The notes below the pieces were generated by a model that saw only the letters and a list, made by a program, of their open reading frames with translations, was not told the origin of the DNA and made no database searches. A stretch of 64,000 bases of DNA from contig JAJRSP010000132.1 of NCBI GenBank assembly GCA_024278775.1, positions 3,060-67,059 on the forward strand. Reading direction: 5' to 3'. Every line of letters starts with the position of its first letter. Within the stretch, counting starts at the first letter, position 1. This DNA is from Planctomycetota bacterium. GTDB lineage: Bacteria; Planctomycetota; Phycisphaerae; UBA1845. Below, piece by piece: positions 54,174 to 63,761 of the stretch. A program made the position numbers and the translations under genes.

Positions 54174-56084
54174 TCAACTGGGAACGGCGGTCGGCACCAG
54201 GGTTGCCGTAAAACCGAATCGTTCCATCGTAATCGCATCCACCGGACACCGCTCGGCGCACAGCGCGCAACGGATACATTTCGCCTCATCCTTCACGATC
54301 GCCGACATCTCCGCCAGCTCAGCCGCCCCGTAGCGCTCTTGCAGTGCCAGACCGAGTTCATCCCCGCCCACCAAACGATCACACGAGACAAGCTGCAGGC
54401 ACAGCTCCGGACACACATCCGCACACCCACCGCACAAAATACACTTCTCGGAATCGAAGATCGTGTTCACCCCACAATCCAAGCATCGACACGCCTCGGT
54501 CACGGCCTGCGACTCCGTAAAACCACATTCCACCACCGCCGCCTGGCTTAGCTTTCGCGTTTCGGCGCTCATGGTGTCGGGAACTTGGCGGGGAAGTTTT
54601 TCGTAGTCCGGTTCACGACCGTAGTCAGGTATGTTGAGATGAACAAACTCATACGAAGGCACCAGCGGCTTACCCTGCAAGAAGGCATCCACCGAGAGCG
54701 CACATTTCTTGCCGCTCGCCACCGCGTCAATCAGCAAACGCGGACCGTACGCAATATCGCCCGCGAGAAAAACATCCGGTGCATCAGTACGCAAGGACTC
54801 CTGGTCGCATGTCAGCAGACCGCGTCCATCGACGGAGAGGTCTGTTGCAGGCTCCACGAAGCTCAAATCAGCCTGCTGCCCGATCGCCCACAGCACGGTG
54901 TCCGCCTCGATCGTCGTCAGGTCGGCCTCATCAAATGTTGGCGCAAACTTCCCGGAGTCATCAAAAACGCTCAGACAACGTTTGAACGTCACGCCGGTCA
55001 GCTTGCTGGACGCATCACGCACAATCTCCACGGGACCGAGCGAGGCGTGCAACACCACACCTTCCTCATGCCCTTCGAGAATCTCCAGATCGTCGGCTGG
55101 CATCTCCTCGACACTTTCCAAACAACAGAGGTGAACCTCGCCGCCTTCAGATTGCCGCAACACGCTGCGCGATACGTCGTAACCGATCTGCCGAACCAAA
55201 GTCCGCGACACATCATACGCAACATTACCCCCACCGATCACAACCGTCTTACGCCCGAGCCGGGATAGCGTCGAGCCGGACGAACGATCTTTCAACGCAA
55301 CGTCACGCAGGAACTCCACACCACCGATCACGCCCGGACCCTCACCACCGGGAATGGGGATGGCACGAGACTTCTTGGCCCCCACAGCCACGATCGTCGC
55401 AGCGTAATCACGGCGAATGTCCGTAAAGAGAATATCTTTGCCCACCTCGGTATTGTAGATGAACTCCACTCCCAACGCCCGAATCACTTCGACCTCTGCC
55501 TCGATCAAGGCGCGCGGGAGGCGGTACTCCGGAATACCAAACGCCAGCATGCCCGCCGGCACCGGCTCCATCTCGAAAATGGTCGGGCGATACCCCAGCA
55601 GCGCAAGATCATGCGCGGCGGCTAAGCCGGCCGGTCCGGAACCGATAATCGCCACCTTAGCGCCGTCGGCCGCACCATCACCCGGCTCACCAGGCATCGC
55701 CCCCAGCTCATTTCGATCGAAACAATCCCGTCGCGACCGGCCGGCCAAAACACGTTTCATAAAAGAGATGGGCTGGAGCGTCTCGCTCGTAAATGACTCC
55801 GGACCGTGTCGCTCGGCGACGAAACGCTTCAGGGCACGGATGGAGACGGCCTCGTCGACATCACCCCGGCGACAAGCAGCCTCGCAGGGTGCCCCGCACA
55901 CACGACCACAAATACTTGCCAGCGGGTTGGGCCCCCGCGCGATCAGATAAGCCGAAGCGAAATCCCCCCGAGCGACGGCCCGGACATAACCCCGCGCGTC
56001 CGTGTTGACCGGACACGCATACTGGCATTTGATCTGCCTTCGCCAGTAGGTTTCGTCTGGAATCTCTACCGATACCGAATCCAC
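54174..56084 (-). CDS. GltD-like FAD/NAD(P) oxidoreductase with extra ferredoxin domain
   Basis: A protein of 636 residues. GTG 56084 follows GAGAGATATC. The N-terminal cluster region ([31 protein letters not shown]) is that of glutamate synthase small subunit-like proteins. An FAD fold follows ([19 protein letters not shown] near 145), then an NAD(P) fold ([16 protein letters not shown] near 280) and at the end two 4Fe-4S motifs ([29 protein letters not shown]). No glutamate synthase large subunit is nearby; as first gene of the Rieske/b unit it probably links NAD(P)H or ferredoxin with the membrane complex. Similar subunits are described beside Rieske/b genes of anammox bacteria. Confidence 0.88.
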   Translation of the reverse strand: MDSVSVEIPDETYWRRQIKCQYACPVNTDARGYVRAVARGDFASAYLIARGPNPLASICGRVCGAPCEAACRRGDVDEAVSIRALKRFVAERHGPESFTSETLQPISFMKRVLAGRSRRDCFDRNELGAMPGEPGDGAADGAKVAIIGSGPAGLAAAHDLALLGYRPTIFEMEPVPAGMLAFGIPEYRLPRALIEAEVEVIRALGVEFIYNTEVGKDILFTDIRRDYAATIVAVGAKKSRAIPIPGGEGPGVIGGVEFLRDVALKDRSSGSTLSRLGRKTVVIGGGNVAYDVSRTLVRQIGYDVSRSVLRQSEGGEVHLCCLESVEEMPADDLEILEGHEEGVVLHASLGPVEIVRDASSKLTGVTFKRCLSVFDDSGKFAPTFDEADLTTIEADTVLWAIGQQADLSFVEPATDLSVDGRGLLTCDQESLRTDAPDVFLAGDIAYGPRLLIDAVASGKKCALSVDAFLQGKPLVPSYEFVHLNIPDYGREPDYEKLPRQVPDTMSAETRKLSQAAVVECGFTESQAVTEACRCLDCGVNTIFDSEKCILCGGCADVCPELCLQLVSCDRLVGGDELGLALQERYGAAELAEMSAIVKDEAKCIRCALCAERCPVDAITMERFGFTATLVPTAVPS

Positions 56085-56722
56085 GATATCTCTCTTCGTG
56101 CCGACACCGCCCCCACCAAACTACATCCGCACGCACCGTCGATTGGTACTAGATCGGTACGGCTTCCTCATTTCGTTTAGCTCCATTGCATTCCACTTCG
56201 AGCGGCCGGCTCGCACTACACCCCAACGATGACTCCGACGATCACTCCATCGTCGCGATCAGACGCTACGCAGGGGTTCAGTAATTCCGGCAACACAAGC
56301 CCTCGGACAATGGGCACAAACCAAGCCCGCAGATCGCGTGGCAAGTTCGATGCCCAAACAGCACAGCTTCCGCGAATTGGTCGCATCGCTGTAAAAAAAT
56401 CAACTATATACGACGAAAAGGAATAAACTCACAGGCTCGCGAGGAATGAACACCCACTATGCAACCCACATTCCCATCCTGTTGACTACGTACGTCGACC
56501 ACAACGAGCCATCGAACCTTATTTGCCAACCGATCGCAACCTGTGACTTTTATGAAAACCACAGCCCGAAATGGAAAAGAGGAGGCCCACCAAAGCCAAC
56601 CACTCTGGTGACCCACGCCGCGCTTGAGGATATCGCCGCGTCAGACTCGAGCGGCAGTATACATGTCGGAAGCACCACACACCTTCGCAGACGCTAAGGC
56701 AACGTCAGGCACAGATGCCCAC
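56085..56722. other. Intergenic region ahead of the Rieske/b-nap operon, no gene seen
   Basis: This 638-bp gap holds only short frames without ribosome sites or family resemblance. It must contain the promoter of the ten-gene respiratory operon on the minus strand and the 3' end of rpiB's operon. I looked for a TTGAT-N4-ATCAA (FNR/NNR-type) box and saw none. An A-rich tract lies at 56391-56400. Confidence 0.5.
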
Positions 56723-57178
56723 TTAAGGTTGATCGCAACAACTAGCGTCGAAATCGCTGATCTTATCAATCCGCCGTCCATGTCGGCCACCTTCATACTC
56801 GGTGCGCATCCAGACCTCCACCAACCGATGGATCAACTCCTCGCCCAGTAAGTCGGCCGGTAAACACAACACGTTGGCGTCGTTGTGGCGTCGAGACATC
56901 TCAGCCGTCAACTCGTCGTGACAGAGTGCCGCGCGAATTCCGCGAACCTTGTTAGCGCAGATCGACATGCCGATCCCGGTACCACAAAGAAAAATCCCAC
57001 GGTCGGAAACACCACTGGCCACAGATTTCGCACCGGCAAACGCCATGTCCGGGTAATCGCAACTGGCCACCCCCTCACACCCGCAGTCGATGATCTCATG
57101 ACCGGATTCCTTGAGCATCAACTTAATCTGCTCTTTGGCAAGAAAGCCCCGATGATCACTCGCGAGTGCCACGTTCAT
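56723..57178 (-). CDS. rpiB: Ribose 5-phosphate isomerase B
   Basis: A protein of 151 residues with ALASDHRGFLAKE at the start, DYPDMA, the phosphate/active-site segment GIFLCGTGIGMSICANK with catalytic Cys, GIRAALCHD and RRHNDANVL. It interconverts ribose 5-phosphate and ribulose 5-phosphate in the pentose phosphate pathway. Its ATG overlaps the stop of the Sua5-phosphatase fusion (ATGA, 57175-57178). The same gene neighbours occur in Bacillus as ywlC, ywlE and ywlF (rpiB), which supports an old association. Confidence 0.95.
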   Translation of the reverse strand: MNVALASDHRGFLAKEQIKLMLKESGHEIIDCGCEGVASCDYPDMAFAGAKSVASGVSDRGIFLCGTGIGMSICANKVRGIRAALCHDELTAEMSRRHNDANVLCLPADLLGEELIHRLVEVWMRTEYEGGRHGRRIDKISDFDASCCDQP

Positions 57179-58296
57179 GACATCACCTCCTCAAGTTTTC
57201 TGCGCAGCGCGGATTCCACCTGTGTAGCACACGCATCGTAATCTTGCTCCGTACCGCCCACCGGATCGACCACATCCTGATCGTCACACAAAACCGCCAC
57301 GCGATCTTTCGCACTCGGACACAACTCGATCACACGATCCCGGTGATACTTGGTCATCACGAACACGTGGTCAGCCTGCTGAACCATGTCAGCCTCCAAC
57401 AATGACGATACGTGGCCCGACAGGTCCACGCCGCGTTTTGTCATAACCGACAACGCCGCAGGTGATGCAGACCCATACCCCCCCGACACGCCGGCCGAGG
57501 ATACAAACACGCCGCGTCCCGCCAGCTCATCGAGTGCGCAGCCGAGTTTTTCGGAGAGCCATTTCTTCGCCAGCCCCTCGGCCATGGGACTCCGACAGGT
57601 GTTACCAGTACACACGAAAAGAAAATGCACCGCCGCCAACCTCCCGATGGTCCCTACATCCAGAACACCCTCACGCACCACCTCATAGCGCGAGCCATCC
57701 ACACGAACGATCGTCGACGGCTTTGCATAGCGCGTGGACCCGGCATCAAGCAACAAAGCCGCCAGATCACCGATCGCCTCAGCCGCTGCCGTCCCCGATA
57801 ACGGTGCCGACTCGCCCGCCCGGTTGGCACTGGTCGCCACTACCGGAAACGACGCCGCACGCAGCAACGCGCCGGCCACCGCATCATCCGGGCAGCGTAG
57901 CCCCACGGTACCACCATAGAACATCGCATCCGCCGCGGTGCGATCGAGCTCTTTCATCACGGGCGTCAACGCGGGATCGGGCACTGGCAAAATCAAAGTC
58001 AGTGGTCCCGGCCAAGCCTTGCGAATCAGACGCCTCGTTAATCCGCTGACACCCGCCGTATACCGTTCGACCGCCTCACGCTCGCCGAGATGAACCGTAA
58101 ACGCTTTGTCGTACCCACGAGACTTCGCCGCGCGAAGTCGCTCCATCCCCTCAGGGCTGTCCGCCCGCGCGGCCAGCCCATACACCGTCTCCGTCGGAAA
58201 CGCCACCAGCCGGCCAGACCGCAACACATCCACCGCCCGAACTACCGCCGCCGCGAACGACGCGCGCGGATCAACCTTCGTAACCACTAGCGACAT
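57175..58296 (-). CDS. Fusion of Sua5/TsaC threonylcarbamoyl-AMP synthase and YwlE-like low-molecular-weight phosphatase
   Basis: A protein of 373 residues. ATG 58296 with GAGG ahead is the start. Residues 1-215 are a Sua5/YrdC domain (GRLVAFPTETVYGLAARA, SRGYDKAF, KAWPGPLTLIL, VATSANRAGESAP) that makes threonylcarbamoyl-AMP for t6A in tRNA. Residues 220-373 are a low-molecular-weight phosphatase (P-loop FVCTGNTCRSPMAEG near 228, late DPVGGTEQDYD general acid). The Thr in CTGNTCRSP, as in Bacillus YwlE, is the residue associated with phosphoarginine specificity. It is translationally coupled to rpiB. Confidence 0.93.
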   Translation of the reverse strand: MSLVVTKVDPRASFAAAVVRAVDVLRSGRLVAFPTETVYGLAARADSPEGMERLRAAKSRGYDKAFTVHLGEREAVERYTAGVSGLTRRLIRKAWPGPLTLILPVPDPALTPVMKELDRTAADAMFYGGTVGLRCPDDAVAGALLRAASFPVVATSANRAGESAPLSGTAAAEAIGDLAALLLDAGSTRYAKPSTIVRVDGSRYEVVREGVLDVGTIGRLAAVHFLFVCTGNTCRSPMAEGLAKKWLSEKLGCALDELAGRGVFVSSAGVSGGYGSASPAALSVMTKRGVDLSGHVSSLLEADMVQQADHVFVMTKYHRDRVIELCPSAKDRVAVLCDDQDVVDPVGGTEQDYDACATQVESALRRKLEEVMS

Positions 58297-58534
58297 TGCG
58301 CGTGACCTCACGGTTCACGGTAGATGTTATTCTCGGACGTGTCAAGAACTTCAGTGCCCCCGATCAGTGGTAAGTGCGACACCACCGGCGTGTGTGACAG
58401 GGGCCAACGTAGCCAAATCGGGTTTGCGAACGCACGACGGACCTGCCCGCGACGCCTGCCCACGCCACCGAGATGGTCCTCCCCCATGCCCCCGGTCCAC
58501 ACACACCACCATGCCCCGGAGCATCACCCGTACA

Positions 58535-59875
58535 TCACCACGCCACGCGCGTCAGATCCTCAGGGCCATCGGCCTGCTCGTACATCTCGTGAGATGGCGG
58601 CGTCCCCCACGTCAAAGCCACCAATAACGCCAGCAGGGGCTCTACCGGCGCGCGAAACCGAACCTGAACGTGTGTGGCGATGTAGACAATGGAAAACAAC
58701 AAAACGATCCCGAGGAGCCATCGAGCGGGAACCGTCAGCCTTCGACGGACCGCCATCGCCACGAGCCACATCAGCAGCTCAAGCGATGCAAACGCCGCAC
58801 CAACCGCCCGCGTCATCGAGCGAGGCCAACCACTTCGACCGGGCGAGACATGTGAATAGACCGTGCCGAGCCAGTAATCCACGGCGCGGACACCAACCAA
58901 CCTCACATACCGGACCGGATCCGCCAGGATGCTCGCCCTCGCTCGATCACGACACTCCGCGATGTACGCCTGTTCTCCCATCGCAGCCACATGGGTTTGC
59001 ACCTCGTCGTTGAGCAGTGGAAACTGCCGCGAATAGACGGCTCCACCCTCCACGTCCGCCTCGGGACAGACCCCCAACCAAAACTCCAACCCAAGCCCTC
59101 CGCGAATGTACATGAGTTCGCCGGATTGCAAGTAGTTTCTCACCGTCCACGGGGTGACAGCCACAAACCAGCCGCTCACGACAATCAACACACCCACGCT
59201 AACCGGACGACACTGCCACCCGAATCGGCGAGAAAGAGGCCACAACACGATCAGCGGGTAAGCCACCGTCAACGCCGGATTCACTTGCGCGAGAACTCCC
59301 AGCCACACGCCAAATGCCACCCAATGGCACCATCTACGATCTCCGTCGTCGCCCAAACGAACCGACCACCAGACCGTCACTACCACACCAAGCGAAAATA
59401 GACACGTATCCCAAACGAGATGTGTGTACCCCAGGAGCATCGGATTGATGCTCGTCAGGGCGGCGGCCATCCACGCCACACGAACACCGCCGAGCCGAAG
59501 GCCTATCAGGAAAACACCCACCACGACAAAAGCCCCGGCCACCGCACCGACCATCGCCAGCACCCAAGATGACAGCGGCGTCTCCACACCGCATACGCGA
59601 TAGACGCCGGCCACAACCGCGACATACACCGGCGGCATCAGAGTGGAAGAAGTCGCGGACGCGTCATCGACAATGAGTGAACTGAGCAACGCCCCATGCT
59701 GCAGCAGACGCGCGCCGGCCATGATGTATTCGCGGTATTGATCGTGTGCGGCCGCGCCATGCGCCCGCGGCATGGCCCCCCACGCCACGCCCATCCGAAG
59801 CACCAACGAACCCAAGAAAAGGAGCGTCAAACTCCGACGCAGAGAAGATGGGCCTCGCAACGGCACCATCGACAT
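58535..59875 (-). CDS. Multi-pass membrane glycosyltransferase (GT39/ArnT-like)
   Basis: A protein of 446 residues. ATG 59875 overlaps the upstream stop by one base (TGATG); the frame is open further upstream but inside the previous gene. It has about ten helices. The first loop after helix 1 has Asp residues (AAAHDQYREYIMAG) in the place of the GT-C DxD/DE motif, and the Pro-rich segment LMPPVYVAVVAGV follows. Later come NPMLLGYTHLVWDT and WTVRNYLQSGELMYIRGG. The family moves sugars from polyprenyl-phosphate donors outside the membrane. Acceptor and sugar are unknown. Confidence 0.75.
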   Translation of the reverse strand: MSMVPLRGPSSLRRSLTLLFLGSLVLRMGVAWGAMPRAHGAAAHDQYREYIMAGARLLQHGALLSSLIVDDASATSSTLMPPVYVAVVAGVYRVCGVETPLSSWVLAMVGAVAGAFVVVGVFLIGLRLGGVRVAWMAAALTSINPMLLGYTHLVWDTCLFSLGVVVTVWWSVRLGDDGDRRWCHWVAFGVWLGVLAQVNPALTVAYPLIVLWPLSRRFGWQCRPVSVGVLIVVSGWFVAVTPWTVRNYLQSGELMYIRGGLGLEFWLGVCPEADVEGGAVYSRQFPLLNDEVQTHVAAMGEQAYIAECRDRARASILADPVRYVRLVGVRAVDYWLGTVYSHVSPGRSGWPRSMTRAVGAAFASLELLMWLVAMAVRRRLTVPARWLLGIVLLFSIVYIATHVQVRFRAPVEPLLALLVALTWGTPPSHEMYEQADGPEDLTRVAW

Positions 59876-60438
59876 CAGCCGCCTGAGCCCGTGTTGGCTC
59901 GAACCGAAGCACGCGACCGAACGTAGCGAAGGAGAAGCCATCCTCCGAATATCGCCCCCAAACCGAGCAGCGTCACGAACTGATCTCCTACGGCCTCTCG
60001 ATACGGAAGCTCAACCTCGGGAATCACCGCCTCGGAGCCGTCGGCGAAATGAAGCGTCATCTCACCCTGGACATGCCGCGCCCCACCGGCCGCGAGTTGC
60101 AGCCGAAACTCCGCAGACCGACCCACCCGGATTCCATCAGACGCAGACGGCGCCCGCGCGACGCACACCCCCGGTCGATCCTCCACCCCCACGCCCACGA
60201 GGTATGTCGATTCGCTCGTATCCCAACCATCCGGTGCCACAAACGCACCACCCCGGTAATGGGGGAACGAAACGTAGATCAGCGGGGAATCGCGGCGATT
60301 CGTGATAACCCAGGTGTAGACCTGCCCCGTCACATCGGCACCACCGCGAACCACCGCGGCGGGTTCAGCGCCGCCGGCCATCGACACCACGGACACCGCC
60401 CACACGACACTAGACAACGGGATGACTCCATTCATCAC
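59875..60438 (-). CDS. Exported protein with C-terminal membrane anchor, unknown function
   Basis: A protein of 187 residues with a signal peptide (IPLSSVVWAVSVVSMAGG), a beta-rich outer domain (VYTWVITNRRDSPLIYVSF, HVQGEMTLHFADG) and one helix near the end (FVTLLGLGAIFGGWLLL) followed by a basic tail. It is coupled by a one-base overlap to the glycosyltransferase downstream and lies 21 bp after the M16 peptidase gene. No family was recognised. Confidence 0.68.
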   Translation of the reverse strand: MMNGVIPLSSVVWAVSVVSMAGGAEPAAVVRGGADVTGQVYTWVITNRRDSPLIYVSFPHYRGGAFVAPDGWDTSESTYLVGVGVEDRPGVCVARAPSASDGIRVGRSAEFRLQLAAGGARHVQGEMTLHFADGSEAVIPEVELPYREAVGDQFVTLLGLGAIFGGWLLLRYVRSRASVRANTGSGG

Positions 60439-60459
60439 CCGTGACTTACCCCCAACCCC

Positions 60460-61941
60460 CTATCGCGTCAATGTGTCCGGGTCTCGCAGCGGAAGCTCAG
60501 TCACTTTGCCAAACGCATCCAGGTGAAGATCGGGTGCTTTATCATGCCCCCCTTTGCGAATCGCAGACGAATCACCCACGGCCAGGATCACCAACTCATC
60601 CGGATGCAGGTATTTCTTGGCCACCCGCAGCACGTCGTCCGGCGTGACACGTTTGATGCGGTCGACATAGCTTTGCCAGAACCCCGGATCACGCCCCGTG
60701 TATTCGTCGGCGAGGTAAGTCCTCAAAATCGCCATTTTGTTTGGGAATCGCTGGGGGAAACTCTCGACGGCGAAGGCCACGGCATCATCCACGTCCTGCT
60801 GCGAAACTTTTTCGTTACGAATACGGTTGATCTCTTCCAACACGATCTTCGTGGCGTATGCGCAGGAGTTGCTTTTGCTCTGGAACCAAGCCGTAAAATC
60901 ACCGGGGTAATAGACACCCTGTTCAAACCGGGCACCCGTGTTGTAGGCAAGTCCCTCATCCGAACGAACACGGGCCACCAACCGTGACCGGAAACCGGAA
61001 GCTCCCAGAATCCCCTGCATCACCCGCAACGGAAACTCGTCGGGACTGCCGCGAACGATACTTTTATGCCCGATCGTCACGCGGCCCTGATTGACCCCGT
61101 CTTTGTGGATGAGATACACGCCCGGTTTCGGCTTGTGCGTCGGCGCGTTGAATCCCGCGGGGCCGGTTTCACCTATCGGCCAATCCCCAAAGAGCTGTTC
61201 CAATTTATTGAGCATGGACGCACGGTCAAAATCACCGGAGACCGCAATCAGCATGTTCCCCGGATGAATGAACCGGCGATGAAAGGAAACAAGATCATCG
61301 CGCGTAATGCTGTAGATCGACTTTGAACTCGGGTAGCGATTGCTGAAATGATCCTTCCCATCCATCAGAAAACCCCACTCGATGCGTTGGATCGAGTCGG
61401 TCGAATCATTACGCCGTTTGATATTCTGGATCCGGCGCTCTTTCGCCAGACGAAGCCGGTCCTCATCAAAACGAGGATAACGCATCATCTCCATCCACAG
61501 CGACAGCGCCTCGTCAACATCCTTGGAAAGACAGGACAAGCTGGATCGCCCCCGCGTATCCGAGATGCTGGTCCGTACGGTCGCTGCCAGGAAATCGAAC
61601 CTCTCGTCGAGCGCCTCCGGTGAGATCGACTTGGTCCCGCCGTCGCGAATCTGGGAACCCATCAGCGCGGCCAGACCGGCCTTGCCCGCGGGGTCCATCG
61701 CCCCCCCTACGCGAAGCGTCACCGTCATATCAAACGTCGGAAAAAGACGATCCTCGGCAATATACACCACGAGCCCGTTTGACAGCACGGTCTTGAACTG
61801 GGACGCCGGGGGCAGCTCGTATGTCAACGGGGGGTATTGAATCTGGTCCGGGTGCGGCGGAACAGGCGTTCCCGCCCACGTGACGACACCACAGAATCCA
61901 AGCCACGCCGACAACGTCAATAGAACATGTTTCCGTTTCAT
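60460..61941 (-). CDS. M16-family peptidase subunit lacking the HXXEH zinc motif
   Basis: A protein of 493 residues with a signal peptide (HVLLTLSAWLGFCGVVTWA). It is a two-domain M16 fold (NGLVVYIAEDRLFPTFD, AGLAALMGSQIRDGGT where HxxEH should be, FHRRFIHPGNMLIAVSGDF, and the second-half RSRLVARVRSDEGLAYNTGA). The R/Y pair in RSDEGLAY is that used to bind substrate in bacterial two-subunit M16 enzymes. It should pair with the active subunit encoded just upstream (2-bp gap) to make a periplasmic peptidase. Confidence 0.92.
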   Translation of the reverse strand: MKRKHVLLTLSAWLGFCGVVTWAGTPVPPHPDQIQYPPLTYELPPASQFKTVLSNGLVVYIAEDRLFPTFDMTVTLRVGGAMDPAGKAGLAALMGSQIRDGGTKSISPEALDERFDFLAATVRTSISDTRGRSSLSCLSKDVDEALSLWMEMMRYPRFDEDRLRLAKERRIQNIKRRNDSTDSIQRIEWGFLMDGKDHFSNRYPSSKSIYSITRDDLVSFHRRFIHPGNMLIAVSGDFDRASMLNKLEQLFGDWPIGETGPAGFNAPTHKPKPGVYLIHKDGVNQGRVTIGHKSIVRGSPDEFPLRVMQGILGASGFRSRLVARVRSDEGLAYNTGARFEQGVYYPGDFTAWFQSKSNSCAYATKIVLEEINRIRNEKVSQQDVDDAVAFAVESFPQRFPNKMAILRTYLADEYTGRDPGFWQSYVDRIKRVTPDDVLRVAKKYLHPDELVILAVGDSSAIRKGGHDKAPDLHLDAFGKVTELPLRDPDTLTR

Positions 61942-61943
61942 CT

Positions 61944-63761
61944 TTAGTCCGACTCCTTCTTCGAAGCCTCAAGGGTTTTAATCCGCGTCTGCATTATCTT
62001 GATAAAATACCCCAATATCGCCTGACGATTCTCGGGGACTTGTCCACTAGCCATCGCCTGCTCCATCATCCCCACCTGCCGCTGCAACTGCTCGAGATCG
62101 TTCATGGACTTCATCTGTGTGACGGCCGTTTTGATTTGCCCATGAGCCTCGACCGGCACATCCTTCAGAAGCGCCGCTAGCTCTGCGTCCTCCGGTGCCG
62201 AAGCCCCCCCCTCTTTCGTTCGGTAAATGGCTACCGTTCGTGTTTTCGGGTCAAAAAACTTTTCCATGACCCTGTGAACATCGTCCGCCGTCACCGAAAG
62301 CATGCGTTTCGGCGACTCGTTAATGTAGGTCCAATCGCTCCACGTATCGTATAACCCAAGTTGGAACATCAATCCGAAGTTACTCTGAAGTCGTCGCACC
62401 GAAGAAGACAACACCTGATTCTTCACCTTTTGCAGCTCGTGGTCTGAGATGTCGCCGTGTTTGAGCTTATCCAATTCTTCCAGAACCAACTGTTCCACTT
62501 CCTCCGGCGCGCGGTCTTCCTTCACAGCCACGTCGATCTCAAAATACCCCGCGTACTTGCGGCCCTGGTTGCCTGCGGACGGCTGACCCAGTGCGGCCTC
62601 TTCCTCCGTCACCAGTCGCTTATAGAGCCGTCCGGTTTTCCCCGACAGCAGCTCTCCGATCACATCCAGCACGGCCTCATCTTTGTGACCGATTGCGACC
62701 GTATGAAACCGCATCCGCAGACGCGGGTTGGTATCGGCTTCGGCATAAAACCGCCGCTCGGCGATCGGCGGAGGCTCCTCTGTGATCACGGGGCGAGGCT
62801 GCACATCACCCCGCGGTATGCGAGCAAAGTACTCCTCCACCAGCTTCAAGACATCATCGGTCTTGAAATCACCCACGAGCACCATCACGCAATTGTTCGG
62901 CGTGTAATACTTGTGATAAAAATCACGTACATCATCGCGGGTGATGGATTCCACCTCGCTCGACCAACCCAGCACCGGCGTACCATACGGGTGCGACTGC
63001 CAGAAGAGCGCCTCGAAAGCCTCGTCAAACTTTCCCGTCGGCGTGCTTTCGGTACGCAAACGCCGCTCTTCACGAACGTTGTCGCGCTCGACATAAAACT
63101 CTCGCATCACACCATTGACCATCCGGTCGGATTCAATCCAGAAAAACAACTCCAGCTTATTCGCCGGCAGCCCCACAAAGTAAACCGTCAGATCGTGCAT
63201 CGTACCGGCGTTGAGACCGGCCCCGCCGTTGGTCGTGTACAGGTTGAACACCTCGTTGTTCTTCACGAACTTTCGGTGATCCTCCACCATTTTCGCGTAC
63301 TCAGCGTTCATCGCCACGTAGGCCGGCGTCCACTGCGCCGGGTCGAGCACGTCGTCAATCTCACCGAGCCGCTTCATGCCTCGCATACGATCCATCTCAG
63401 CATTCATGCGCTCACGTAGCTCATCCTCTCGACGAATCTGAGACTGCTCCTGCTCGTAGTTGGTCGTACCGAGAATGCGTGTCCCCTTAAACAACATGTG
63501 TTCAAAGAGATGTGCGATGCCGCTTTCACCGGCCGGATCGTTCACCGCACCCACGTCGTAAAACATGCCTGCGGCCACAGTGGGATCTTCATGCCGCTCC
63601 ACCAGTAGGAGCTTTAGCCCGTTGGCCATCGTCACTACCTTCGGCTGGATGCCACTGGAACGCGGCGGCGCTTCTCCCCACGCAGCGATCCCGCTGGTAA
63701 GCAAGACCACTGCGGCCACGATCCACATGTTGGTGTTTCGTCTCTGACTTCTGCTGCTCAT
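61944..63761 (-). CDS. M16-family zinc metallopeptidase, active subunit
   Basis: A protein of 605 residues. ATG 63761 follows CGGGAGCTTGTCA. Signal peptide (MWIVAAVVLLTSGIAAWG); zinc motif HLFEHMLF (HxxEH) with the distal glutamate in ERDNVREERR, the usual M16 arrangement. Relative to typical 450-residue M16 subunits it has an insert of about 80 residues after the motif (MNAEMDRMRGMKRL) and a C-terminal helical extension (EQLQRQVGMMEQAMASG). It works with the inactive partner encoded downstream, probably on peptides in the periplasm. Confidence 0.93.
   Translation of the reverse strand: MSSRSQRRNTNMWIVAAVVLLTSGIAAWGEAPPRSSGIQPKVVTMANGLKLLLVERHEDPTVAAGMFYDVGAVNDPAGESGIAHLFEHMLFKGTRILGTTNYEQEQSQIRREDELRERMNAEMDRMRGMKRLGEIDDVLDPAQWTPAYVAMNAEYAKMVEDHRKFVKNNEVFNLYTTNGGAGLNAGTMHDLTVYFVGLPANKLELFFWIESDRMVNGVMREFYVERDNVREERRLRTESTPTGKFDEAFEALFWQSHPYGTPVLGWSSEVESITRDDVRDFYHKYYTPNNCVMVLVGDFKTDDVLKLVEEYFARIPRGDVQPRPVITEEPPPIAERRFYAEADTNPRLRMRFHTVAIGHKDEAVLDVIGELLSGKTGRLYKRLVTEEEAALGQPSAGNQGRKYAGYFEIDVAVKEDRAPEEVEQLVLEELDKLKHGDISDHELQKVKNQVLSSSVRRLQSNFGLMFQLGLYDTWSDWTYINESPKRMLSVTADDVHRVMEKFFDPKTRTVAIYRTKEGGASAPEDAELAALLKDVPVEAHGQIKTAVTQMKSMNDLEQLQRQVGMMEQAMASGQVPENRQAILGYFIKIMQTRIKTLEASKKESD

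Noticed and set aside
56085..56722. Search for FNR/NNR-type box ahead of the nap/Rieske-b operon
   Set aside because: No TTGAT-N4-ATCAA-like palindrome was found, so no regulator is proposed.
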